Notes: generated by a model from the letters alone, not told the origin. A DNA stretch of 13,648 bases from DAXETY01 sp051155755 (GCA_051155755.1 DAXETY010000128.1:1-13648), one strand, 5' to 3'; shown: positions 1 through 6,739, counted from the stretch's first letter. Made by a program: numbers and translations.

Positions 1-1
1 C

Positions 2-427
2 ACCGAAAACGTCCTTGAAATCGTCGGCCTGGGCAAGGCCTGTGAAATCGCCGGCCGCCGGCTGGAGCACAGCATGCAGCACCTGCAGCATCTTCGGGAC
101 CGCCTGCACGAAACCCTGATCGCCGAACTGGAAATGCTGCGGTTGAACGGCCATCCGAACCGACGGCTGCCCAATACCCTGAGTCTGGGTTTCAAGGATA
201 TGGAAGCCAACCGGCTTCTGGAAGAAATCGGTCTGGAAGTCGCCGCTTCGGCGGGAGCGGCCTGCCACGCGGATACGGTGGAATTGTCCCATGTGCTCGA
301 AGCCATGTCTGTGCCCGTGGACTGGGCCAAAGGCACGCTGCGCTTCAGCGTGGGTCGGATGACAACCGAAGCGGAAATCGACCGGGCGGCGGCGGTGGTG
401 ATCGCGGCGGCAAGAAAACTGCAGTGA
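2..427 (+). CDS. Cysteine desulfurase (class V aminotransferase fold), C-terminal part, cut by window start
   Basis: The window opens inside this gene; 141 C-terminal residues are visible in an open frame from base 2. PLP-dependent cysteine desulfurases take sulfur (or selenium from selenocysteine) and hold it on an active-site Cys as a persulfide. The fragment begins with TENVLEIVGLGKA, a typical piece of the large-domain end. It contains the active-site loop SAGAACHAD, with the catalytic Cys at codon 88 of the fragment (TGC at 263-265), followed by SHVLEAM and the conserved ending GTLRFSVGR-TT-EID. The active site is Cys, not Sec. The PLP lysine lies upstream, outside the window. A selenium-related role is suggested by yedF, selD and a Sec-containing msrA nearby, but NifS/IscS-type sulfur supply is equally possible. 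The family call is firm; the pathway is inferred. Confidence 0.9.
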   Translation, partial: TENVLEIVGLGKACEIAGRRLEHSMQHLQHLRDRLHETLIAELEMLRLNGHPNRRLPNTLSLGFKDMEANRLLEEIGLEVAASAGAACHADTVELSHVLEAMSVPVDWAKGTLRFSVGRMTTEAEIDRAAAVVIAAARKLQ

Positions 428-488
428 TGAACCCGTGTCCATCCTATCTTCGTGGATGGGCACCAACCGAGTACCAAGGTGGGGGAAT

Positions 489-776
489 ATGGCAATCAAG
501 GTATTGGTAAAACGCCGCGTGCCGGAGGGCAAGTGGGACGCATTGCGGGAAATGATCGACAAACTGCGCAGCGACTCCATCGACCAGCCCGGCTACGTTT
601 CGGGTGAAACCCTGCGTCGGATCGATCAGTCCGGGGAAAGCCTGGTGATCAGCAAATGGAAGACCCGCGAGGCCTGGGAGCGTTGGTTTGCAAGTCCGCG
701 CCGGCGTCAGCTCCAGGAGGCGGTGGACGACCTGCTGGGAGAACCCACCGTCTACGAAATCTATGACTACGACTGA
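489..776 (+). CDS. Small ABM-domain (antibiotic biosynthesis monooxygenase-like) protein
   Basis: A 95-residue protein from ATG 489. This start is chosen because AAGGTGGGGG lies just upstream, and an earlier in-frame ATG at 435 has no such site and would add an unlike N-terminus. It begins MAIKVLVKRRVPEGKWDALR and ends EPTVYEIYDYD. The pattern is that of a dimeric alpha/beta ABM ferredoxin-like barrel: a beta strand, a helix with an early basic/acidic stretch, PGYVSGETLRR, then SLVISKWKTREAWERWFASP. Members include heme-degrading monooxygenases and many proteins of unknown substrate; nothing here fixes the reaction. It follows the cysteine desulfurase by about 60 bp on the same strand and may be cotranscribed with it. 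It converges on the NMNAT-like gene downstream. Confidence 0.8.
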   Translation: MAIKVLVKRRVPEGKWDALREMIDKLRSDSIDQPGYVSGETLRRIDQSGESLVISKWKTREAWERWFASPRRRQLQEAVDDLLGEPTVYEIYDYD

Positions 777-801
777 ATCCGAGGGAGTTGATTCGTGTGG
801 A

Positions 802-821
802 TGCCGCCGCAGGTTGCGGCA
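802..821. terminator. Hairpin between convergent genes, possible bidirectional terminator
   Basis: TGCCGC (802-807) and GCGGCA (816-821) form an inverted repeat; an alternative pairing is GCCGC (806-810) with GCGGC (816-820). It sits between the stop of the ABM gene (776) and the stop of the convergent minus-strand gene (828). There is no T-tract on either side, so intrinsic termination is uncertain. Confidence 0.3.
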
Positions 822-827
822 GGCGGA

Positions 828-1406
828 TCATGATTGGTCGGCATTGGCCTGCAATTGCCGCAACCGCTCCGGGATCTCCCACTTTTTCAGCAGTTCGACA
901 ACACTGGGCGGCACTGCGTCTTCCCAGGGCGCCCCGTCGCACATGGCCCGGCGCAGGTCGCTGCCGCTGATGCCCTTTTCTTCCGGCGGCACCTCCCACA
1001 GAACGTGCACCTGCAGCCCCAGCGACTCGAAATAGTGTTGCTTGCGCCGCCCCCATTCGTCATAGATCGTCAGAAAAAACACCGCATCCAGGGGTACGTA
1101 ATACCGATAGTAGTCCGGCTGGCTGATCGGCAGGGGAACGATGGAGATCTCCGAAGTTGGAACCCCGGCTTCGCCCAATGCGCCTCGAACCAGGCAGTAT
1201 CGCTCGAAATAGGTCAGCGGGTTGGCTGCCGGGCGGCTGCGGTGCAGGTCGGCGGCTTCTTCCGCGACCCGGCCGGGATCGGGGTTGGTGATGCCCACCA
1301 CCAGATGCTCACATAGGGATTTACCCGCCAGCAGGTATTTCAGGTGGTCTTTGTGCAGCACCTGGAAACGGCCGTGAATGACGCCGAGCGGATAGACATG
1401 CGCCAT
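828..1406 (-). CDS. Nicotinamide-nucleotide adenylyltransferase-like nucleotidyltransferase
   Basis: A 192-residue protein of the HIGH-type nucleotidyltransferase superfamily, closest by eye to archaeal-type NMN adenylyltransferase (NadM), which makes NAD+ from NMN and ATP. Visible motifs: the N-terminal nucleotide-binding strand and loop GVIHGRFQVLHKDH (residues 8-21, the HxxH site reading HKDH), and the C-terminal ISGSDLR (146-152), matching the family's ISGTxxR ATP site. The ATG at 1406 is preferred. A TTG at 1418 would add four residues and overlaps the stop of the upstream MNT gene (TTGA). Neither start has a clear ribosome site, so translation is probably coupled to the MNT gene, which ends nine bases upstream. 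It is the last gene of the HEPN-MNT row. The substrate is not proven; another nucleotidyl transfer is possible. Confidence 0.75.
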   Translation of the reverse strand: MAHVYPLGVIHGRFQVLHKDHLKYLLAGKSLCEHLVVGITNPDPGRVAEEAADLHRSRPAANPLTYFERYCLVRGALGEAGVPTSEISIVPLPISQPDYYRYYVPLDAVFFLTIYDEWGRRKQHYFESLGLQVHVLWEVPPEEKGISGSDLRRAMCDGAPWEDAVPPSVVELLKKWEIPERLRQLQANADQS

Positions 1407-1414
1407 GGATGCGG

Positions 1415-1789
1415 TCAATCATCTTCGGATAAAGGATAAATCCAAACGGTCTCTTGATTCAGCATCCGGGCAAACCCGGTTGCCCTGTGCTGCAGGGTTT
1501 TCCACTCGCTGACCGTGTAAACAAGCATTTCTGCCGGAACGGGCAGGCATTCAGTTTTCCAGCCGGCAGCGCGTCTTTCAAATGCAGCTTCCGAGGTTTT
1601 CACCACCGCAACGATATCCAAATCGCTCCCAACGCCCCAATCGCCGCGGGCATACGAACCGAAGTAACCCAATCGGAGCAATTCCGGATGCCGTTGCAAT
1701 TGATCTGCCGTCCATTTCCGCAACGCCGCCTCAACGGCTGGGCGATCCGGCCATTTGATCACGGACGTATTGGAGGATCTCTCGGGCAT
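1415..1789 (-). CDS. MNT-type minimal nucleotidyltransferase, probable antitoxin partner of HEPN protein
   Basis: A 124-residue protein with the polymerase-beta-like MNT signature GSYARGDWGVGSDLD: G44-S45, ten residues, then D56-x-D58 (GSx10DxD), the Mg/ATP site. In characterised HEPN-MNT pairs (MntA/HepT) this enzyme adds AMP units to the HEPN toxin and silences it. Start ATG 1789 gives MPERSSNTSVIKWPD, a plausible family N-terminus; GTG 1762 is the alternative. It overlaps the upstream HEPN gene by 59 bp (32 bp with the GTG). The later acidic position, often D in the strand before VYT, reads E here (PAEMLVYT). The frame is open upstream to 1906, but that part overlaps the HEPN gene and looks like shadow. 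The family call is firm; antitoxin function is inferred from context. Confidence 0.85.
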   Translation of the reverse strand: MPERSSNTSVIKWPDRPAVEAALRKWTADQLQRHPELLRLGYFGSYARGDWGVGSDLDIVAVVKTSEAAFERRAAGWKTECLPVPAEMLVYTVSEWKTLQHRATGFARMLNQETVWIYPLSEDD

Positions 1790-2129
1790 ATTGGATCGCA
1801 TCCCGGCTCTGCAGCCGTCCATAGTGTTCGAAAGGCGCTCCCTCCGGATGTCCGTTGGCATACCGGGTGGGAATGTAAAATCCGTCCAAAACTCTGGCTT
1901 TTTCAATGAGATCTTCCGGTACGGGAACCGGCAGCTGGTTCAAAAGTCGCGCGACAACGTGGCCCCAAACTTCCTGCTTTCGGTGAAGATGCAACGCCTT
2001 GACCGCTTTTTCAGCAGATTGATGCGCGGCGAAGCAAGCCCATTCATGACGGCCTTCGCCTTGGGATGATACGGCTTGCTCCAGATCTCTTTCGGCTTGT
2101 GCAAGCCAGTCTTTGGAACGGTCACTCAA
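1731..2129 (-). CDS. HEPN-domain protein, probable toxin of HEPN-MNT pair
   Basis: A 132-residue all-helical HEPN protein starting at TTG 2129, chosen because GGGAG lies six bases upstream and the resulting MSDRSKDWLAQAERDLEQA is a typical family N-terminus. The second helix carries the signature WACFAAHQSAEKAVKAL (residues 30-46). A stretch YIPTRYANGHPEGAPFE includes R89-x4-H94, matching the Rx4-6H pattern of HEPN ribonucleases; this region is common in the family and often lacks the His, so nuclease activity is not certain. HEPN proteins paired with MNT enzymes act as RNases or as targets of AMPylation. The gene is first in the row HEPN-MNT-NMNAT-like. Open frame extends to 2222, but that part has no family likeness. 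Confidence 0.85.
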   Translation of the reverse strand: MSDRSKDWLAQAERDLEQAVSSQGEGRHEWACFAAHQSAEKAVKALHLHRKQEVWGHVVARLLNQLPVPVPEDLIEKARVLDGFYIPTRYANGHPEGAPFEHYGRLQSRDAIQYAREILQYVRDQMAGSPSR

Positions 2130-2324
2130 TGGCGACTCCCGGCAGCTTTCGAATATCTGTAGCACCGATCCTGGAAAACCGCAAGATTTCCAACCACCCG
2201 GAAATCGACTCCGATTCAGCAAAGCGATTCATGCGGACGATCCCCCACAAAGTCGGCTCCAACCGTGCGACATCCGCGCAGAGGCGGGGACGTAGAGTCC
2301 AAAATGATATAATTACCAGATTTC

Positions 2325-2352
2325 ATTATATATTGATGACCTTATCCACCAA
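2325..2352 (-). promoter_or_regulatory. Candidate sigma70 promoter for the HEPN-MNT operon
   Basis: On the minus strand, TTGGTG (2352-2347), 16 bases, then TATAAT (2330-2325). The -10 is a perfect match and lies in an AT-rich island in otherwise GC-rich DNA; the -35 matches three of six. The promoter overlaps the end of yedF, and its transcript would have a leader of roughly 190 nt before the TTG start at 2129. Confidence 0.35.
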
Positions 2353-2940
2353 CTGCAGGGAGGTGACAACGTCGAGCATGTTGGTGGTCTCCCCGACCTG
2401 CTTTCGTTCCAGCAGGTTGAAATGATCCAGGCAGGTGCCGCAAACCAGCACCTTGATGCCGTTGTGCGCCAGCTCCTGCAAATCCGGCAGCACCGGCGAT
2501 CCTTCCACCGCCAGCTTGACTCCGTTATTCAACAATATCAATCGTTTGAGCTCCGGTCCCATCTCTTTCAGGGTTCGAACAAAATTGACCATCAGTTTCA
2601 GTCCGAGTTCATCGTCACCGAAACCAATCCGGTCGGTGGTACACATGACCGCAATGGAATTTTCCACTGTTGGGGCTGCAATGGACGGTGCGGGCGTTTC
2701 CGTCGGGACCGCCACCGGTGACCGGCTCCCGTTTCTGCTGCCGGTAACCACAAAATCATGGCCTTCCACGGTCGGCTCTACGGCAAATCCTCGAGAGGAT
2801 AAAAATCGCTCCACATTCTGCTGCGAGGCCGCATTGTCCAGCAGCACCCGAATCGTTTCCGGGGACTCTTCCTCCAGGATCGCTTTGGTCTGCAGTACCG
2901 GAGCGGGGCAGGAAAGGCCCCGTGCGTCGATTTCTTTCAC
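2326..2940 (-). CDS. yedF: Selenium metabolism protein YedF (TusA-like plus DsrE-like domains)
   Basis: A 204-residue protein with GTG start at 2940 and GGGAG nine bases upstream. Residues 1-70 are a TusA/SirA-like domain with the CPxP motif (C11-P-A-P14), the persulfide-carrying Cys of sulfur-transfer proteins. After a Pro/Ala/Thr-rich linker (about 75-90), the C-terminal half is DsrE-like, with VMCTTDRIGFGDDELG and VCGTCLDHF, giving further redox-capable Cys. This two-domain form is the one that co-occurs with selD in selenium-using bacteria and is named YedF; its biochemical role is not established, though sulfur or selenium carriage is plausible. It lies 146 bp downstream of selD on the same strand. 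A separate promoter in that gap cannot be excluded. Confidence 0.9.
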   Translation of the reverse strand: MKEIDARGLSCPAPVLQTKAILEEESPETIRVLLDNAASQQNVERFLSSRGFAVEPTVEGHDFVVTGSRNGSRSPVAVPTETPAPSIAAPTVENSIAVMCTTDRIGFGDDELGLKLMVNFVRTLKEMGPELKRLILLNNGVKLAVEGSPVLPDLQELAHNGIKVLVCGTCLDHFNLLERKQVGETTNMLDVVTSLQLVDKVINI

Positions 2941-3086
2941 GTGAATAATCTCCCGTAATTGTTACCTGAATTGATCGTTTCAAATTTTCGAAATTCATTA
3001 TTCTGTTACTGATTCATTTGAATTCTGTCTGTTTGGTTTTGAAAATTAGAAACCCTTTGTCGCCGTTTCACCGATTCGCCCCGCCA

Positions 3087-4136
3087 TCAATCCACCCGAA
3101 TCCGTTCTTCCGGACCGGTCAGCACCTCGCCGATAGCGGCAGCTTCGGCAACGCCGTTTTCTTTCAAAGACTGCACCAGCGCTGCGGCGCTCTCGCCTTC
3201 CACGCTGATCAACAATCCGCCGGATGTCTGCGGATCAAACAGGATATCCCCTAAAACCGGATCGACCGAAGCGGCAAAATCAACCATCGGGACGCGGAAC
3301 TCGCGATTCTTGTAGGCCCCTGCGGGCAGCAGCCCCATGGCGGCATACTCAACGACCTGGGGCAACAAGGGGATCCGGCCGCTCTGCAGGCGAAGGCTGC
3401 AGCCGGTGCCGACGATCATTTCCGCCAAATGCCCCAAAAGGCCAAATCCGGTGATGTCGGTGCAGGCATGCACCGGAAAACGCGTCATCACCTCGGCGGC
3501 CGTTTTGTTCAGCGCCGCCATCATCCGGGTGACGGCGCCGATGACCGCATCCGAAGCCATGCCGCCTTTGATGGCCGTATTGACCACGCCGGTGCCCAAC
3601 GGTTTGGTCAGCACCAGGCGGTCTCCCGGCCGCGGGTTTGTTTTGGTCAAAACCTTTCGGGGGTGCACGAAACCCGTCACCGCCAGTCCGTATTTGAGTT
3701 CGCGGTCTTCGACGCTGTGGCCGCCGACCAGCACCACATCGGCTTCCCGCATCTTGTCGAGCCCGCCCTGAAGGATCTGCCGCAAAATGGCGATGTCCAG
3801 TTCCCCCAGCGGAAACCCCACCAGGTTCATCGCAGTTTTCGGCACACCGCCCATGGCATAGATGTCACTCAGGGCATTGGCCGCGGCAATCTGCCCGAAA
3901 TCGTAGGCATCGTCGACGACCGGCGTGAAAAAGTCCACTGTCTGTATCATAGCCAACTCATCGTTGATGCGGTATACACCCGCATCATCGGCTCGATCGA
4001 GTCCGACGATCACATTGGGATTGGTCGGAATTTCCAATCCGCAAAGCGCCCGCTCCAGGTCCCCTGGAGGCAGCTTCGACGCTCAGCCGGCGCCCTTTAC
4101 CGTTTGTGTCAGCCGCAGCTTTTTAAGGTCGTTCAT
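3087..4136 (-). CDS. selD: Selenophosphate synthetase SelD, selenocysteine-containing (UGA at codon 18)
   Basis: A 349-residue protein if UGA 4085-4083 is read as Sec. The enzyme makes selenophosphate from selenide and ATP for Sec-tRNA and selenouridine synthesis. From ATG 4136 the frame reads MNDLKKLRLTQTVKGAG-U18-ASKLPPGDLERALCGL and runs on without another stop. U18 sits where other SelD proteins have the catalytic Cys or Sec, and K21 matches the essential Lys three residues later. Further family motifs are VGLDRADDAGVY, GGHSVEDRELKYGL, TDITGFGLLGH and DPQTSGGLL. Ignoring the UGA leaves a fragment from TTG 4037 that lacks the glycine-rich loop. The ATG overlaps the stop of ybaK (ATGA), implying translational coupling. 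A SECIS-like hairpin follows the UGA. Sec-SelD is well known in Sec-using bacteria, so this reading is strong. Confidence 0.93.
4053..4085 (-). promoter_or_regulatory. SECIS-like hairpin directing Sec insertion in selD
   Basis: Starting at the UGA (4085-4083), 13 bases are followed by a perfect 7-bp stem, CTCCAGG (4069-4063) pairing with CCTGGAG (4059-4053), and a GGA loop (4062-4060). The loop starts after 20 intervening bases. Bacterial SECIS elements are stem-loops just 3' of the UGA with a G at the start of a small apical loop, bound by SelB. Further pairing at the base is possible after a 2x2 internal loop. Confidence 0.75.
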
Positions 4137-4597
4137 GTCGATGATATCTCCGCCAGCCGGCATGGCAATGCCCGCACGATGTCCGCGGGCCGCATTTTCA
4201 ACATCAGACCGCGCCGGCCGGCGTTGATCAATATCTGGTCCTGTTCGATGACGGATTTCTCCAAAATCGCCGGAATTCTCTGGCGCAGGCCGAATGGGCT
4301 GATGCCGCCGACCGAATATCCCGTCAACCGTTCGGCCGTATCCGTATCGGCCATCGCCGCCCGCTTGACCGCACAGACGTTTGCCAGCAATTTCAAATCG
4401 AGAAGATGGTTGCCGGGCACCAGGGCCAGCATATATCGTTGAGAACCCAAATCCACAACCAGGGTTTTGATCGTTTGCTCCAGCGGAAAACCGGTTGCCC
4501 GGGCGGCATACTCGGCCCCTTTTTCCTTGTGCTCGTAGCGCACGATCTCGAAGGCAACGCCCAGTCTGGTGAGCTGCTTTACAGCACGGGTCGGCAT
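4133..4597 (-). CDS. ybaK: YbaK-family aminoacyl-tRNA deacylase (Cys-tRNA(Pro) deacylase-like)
   Basis: A 154-residue single-domain YbaK/EbsC protein. These trans-editing enzymes hydrolyse mischarged aminoacyl-tRNAs, classically Cys-tRNA(Pro). Sequence signs: MPTRAVKQLTRLGVAFEIVRYEH, the YAARATGFPLEQTIKTLVV segment, the ALVPGNHLLDLKLLANV core with following AVKRAAMAD, and the conserved TGYSVGGISPFG. ATG 4597 has only a weak ribosome site. The stop TGA (4135-4133) overlaps the selD start as ATGA, so the two are almost certainly one transcript. The link with selD is suggestive of tRNA proofreading connected with Sec or Cys use, but that is inference; the substrate cannot be read from the sequence. 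Confidence 0.88.
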   Translation of the reverse strand: MPTRAVKQLTRLGVAFEIVRYEHKEKGAEYAARATGFPLEQTIKTLVVDLGSQRYMLALVPGNHLLDLKLLANVCAVKRAAMADTDTAERLTGYSVGGISPFGLRQRIPAILEKSVIEQDQILINAGRRGLMLKMRPADIVRALPCRLAEISST

Positions 4598-4673
4598 GGT
4601 CGTTTTTCGATCACGGCGGTCCGCTCATCCTTTGCCCGCCTGAAAATGCAAAACCATTGAAGATTCAAATCAA

Positions 4674-4702
4674 TTTTTAATTATGAACATTTGGGATGTC
4701 AA
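4674..4702 (-). promoter_or_regulatory. Candidate sigma70 promoter for ybaK-selD
   Basis: On the minus strand, a consensus -35 TTGACA (4702-4697), 17 bases, then TAAAAA (4679-4674; four of six match the -10 consensus). It lies about 75 bp upstream of the ybaK start in the AT-rich divergent gap. The palindrome at 4706-4732 lies immediately upstream of the -35. Confidence 0.4.
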
Positions 4703-4705
4703 CGA

Positions 4706-4732
4706 GATAATATGAATAATTTCTATATTATC
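4706..4732. promoter_or_regulatory. Palindrome, possible operator in the ybaK / histidine kinase divergent gap
   Basis: GATAATAT (4706-4713) and ATATTATC (4725-4732) are a perfect 8-bp inverted repeat with an 11-base spacer. The layout suits a dimeric DNA-binding protein. It touches the upstream side of the ybaK -35 and lies about 90 bp before the kinase start. AT-rich sequence makes chance palindromes more likely, so this is tentative. Confidence 0.35.
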
Positions 4733-4822
4733 CATCGTATTTATCTATTGATGAACCGGTTTGAAATTCACCCCCGAAAAATGGTATCAGGGCCATTCAA
4801 CCTTATGGCGGCAGGTATCACC

Positions 4823-6739
4823 ATGGATATGAAAACACTGATCGTCAGTGACGATCCGTTCGATCTCGAAACAATCCGCGAATGCCTGCAGAAGACGGAG
4901 GTTGCGTCCTCTGCAGCGTCCAGCTCATTCGAAGGCCTGCAAAAATACCGCAAAGAGCGCGTACCGGTGGTGCTTGTCAACGTCGATATGCCCGGTGGGG
5001 AAGCTTTGATCGAAAGCCTGCTGGAAGAACGACCGGATGTGCAGGTCATCGCACTGAGCGACGCTCAGCGACTGATGCCGGTAATGGAAAACTGGAAACA
5101 CCGGATCGCCGAATATCTGCCAAAACCGATTCAAACGCTGCAGCTGGAAATTGTTTTGCTGCGGGTGGCGGAGGTTTACCGGCTGCGGCGGCAGCGCAAA
5201 GAAACGGAAATGCAGCTGGAAGAAATCGTCCGCCGCAAAACCGATGAGCGAATCGAAACCGAACGTTTCCTGGCCGTCCGTCAGATCGTCGATCGTATGT
5301 CGGCATTCATCGCCCAGGTCGCCAGCGACGTGCACGGCGGCGTAAAATATTTCAACGAGTTGCCTTATTTCGTATCCATTCACTCACCGGATCGCCGTAT
5401 TCTGGCGGCCAATCCCACCTACATTCGCCACCTGGGCTACCGCATCCACGGCAACAGTTGGGAAATTTATTCCGGAAAACGGGCTTCTCGCGACGGTTGC
5501 CCGGTAGGACGCACTTTGCGCAGTGAAGATATCATGGAAACCCGGGCCCTGGTGCGGTACAAGAGCGGCGCCCGGGTGCCGGTGATCGTGCATACGGCAC
5601 CGATCTTCAATGACGACGGTGAAATCGTCATGGTACTGGAGATTTTCGCCGGGAGCAAAGAAATCGAACGACTGGCCCAGGAGGTGCGCACCACCCAGCA
5701 ACGCTATCATCAGCTTTTCGATGCGGTGCCCAATCCGATTGCGGTGCTCGATCGGCGCATGCGGGTTACGGCGGTCAACCGCCAGTTCAAGGAAACGTTC
5801 GGGAATCCGTTGGGAGAAAATTTTTTCGACATTCTACGGCCCGGACACTTTCCCGCATTTCGCGACCCGGTTTCCCAGACACTCAAAGACGGTTTTCCGC
5901 ATCAGGGGGAAATGGTGCTGTCCGGCCCCCGGGGACGACAGTACAACATGATGGCCTGGAGTGCACCGATCAAAACGCTGGCCGGCAAGCTCATCCAGGT
6001 GTTGACGGTCTTCACCGACGTTACCCAACTGCGCCAGCTGCAGGACAACCTTTCCTCTCTGGGTATGATGATCGGAACCATCTCCCACGATCTGAAAGGT
6101 TGCCTGACCGGCCTGGATGCCGGCCTTTACCTGATCGACACCGGTTTTTACCGCGACAAACCCGGGCGGATCGAAGAAGGCCTCGAAGTCTGCAAACTCA
6201 TGGCGGAGCGCATCCGCAAACTGGTCCACGACGTGCTGTTCTACGCCAAAGAACGCGAACTGGAAATCAAGACCGTGGATGTGGAACAGTTCGCCTCCGA
6301 AGTCGCCGCCAATGTCGATCAGCGTATCCGCGGGGCCAATATCGATTTTGCAGTCGAGTTCGAACCGGATCTGCAAACCTTCGACATCGATCCTTCCCTG
6401 CTGCGCTCGACCCTGATCAACATCCTTGAAAACGCCATGGAGGCCTGCATCGAAGACCAGGCGCCGAAAACGCACCGGATTTCCTACCAGGTGCACGCCA
6501 ATCAGAACGAAGTCTGCTTCGACATCGTCGACAACGGCAGCGGTATGGATGCCGCGCAGATGCAGAACATCTACAACCTGTTCTACACCACCAAGGGCAG
6601 CAAAGGCACCGGCCTGGGATTGTTCATTGCCAACAAAACCGTTCAGAGACACGGTGGTCGCATCACCGTGGACTCCGATCCCGGCCTGGGCGCCGCTTTC
6701 CATGTCTGCCTTCCGCGACGGACCGCCACGGCTGCCTAA
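4823..6739 (+). CDS. Orphan sensor histidine kinase: degenerate receiver, two PAS domains, HisKA-like and HATPase
   Basis: A 638-residue soluble kinase; no membrane segment is seen. ATG 4823 is chosen for AGGT seven bases upstream and because MDMKTLIVSDDP starts the receiver fold; the frame is open to 4691. Residues 3-120 form a CheY-like receiver with D10-D11, S79 and K101, but the phosphoacceptor position is Asn53 (VNVDMP), so normal phosphorylation is unlikely. A coiled-coil-like stretch (about 125-175) leads to PAS1 (about 190-300) and PAS2 (about 315-405). The H-box is ISHDLKG with H422; the N-box Asn is N537 (LENAMEA); G1 is DNGSGMD (D570) and G2 GTGLGLFIAN (from G595). It ends with an intact ATPase domain. 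No response regulator is adjacent, so the output is unknown. It is divergent from ybaK-selD. Confidence 0.9.
   Translation: MDMKTLIVSDDPFDLETIRECLQKTEVASSAASSSFEGLQKYRKERVPVVLVNVDMPGGEALIESLLEERPDVQVIALSDAQRLMPVMENWKHRIAEYLPKPIQTLQLEIVLLRVAEVYRLRRQRKETEMQLEEIVRRKTDERIETERFLAVRQIVDRMSAFIAQVASDVHGGVKYFNELPYFVSIHSPDRRILAANPTYIRHLGYRIHGNSWEIYSGKRASRDGCPVGRTLRSEDIMETRALVRYKSGARVPVIVHTAPIFNDDGEIVMVLEIFAGSKEIERLAQEVRTTQQRYHQLFDAVPNPIAVLDRRMRVTAVNRQFKETFGNPLGENFFDILRPGHFPAFRDPVSQTLKDGFPHQGEMVLSGPRGRQYNMMAWSAPIKTLAGKLIQVLTVFTDVTQLRQLQDNLSSLGMMIGTISHDLKGCLTGLDAGLYLIDTGFYRDKPGRIEEGLEVCKLMAERIRKLVHDVLFYAKERELEIKTVDVEQFASEVAANVDQRIRGANIDFAVEFEPDLQTFDIDPSLLRSTLINILENAMEACIEDQAPKTHRISYQVHANQNEVCFDIVDNGSGMDAAQMQNIYNLFYTTKGSKGTGLGLFIANKTVQRHGGRITVDSDPGLGAAFHVCLPRRTATAA

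Noticed and set aside
2..427. Possible Sec in the cysteine desulfurase
   Set aside because: The catalytic codon at 263-265 is TGC (Cys) and no in-frame UGA occurs before the true stop.
3087..4037. SelD starting at TTG 4037
   Set aside because: It would lack the conserved catalytic N-terminal segment; ATG 4136 with Sec18 restores it and overlaps the ybaK stop.
3429..4442. Long plus-strand open frame opposite selD and ybaK
   Set aside because: It is antisense to two recognisable genes, His/Arg-rich as expected of a shadow frame, and has no ribosome site.
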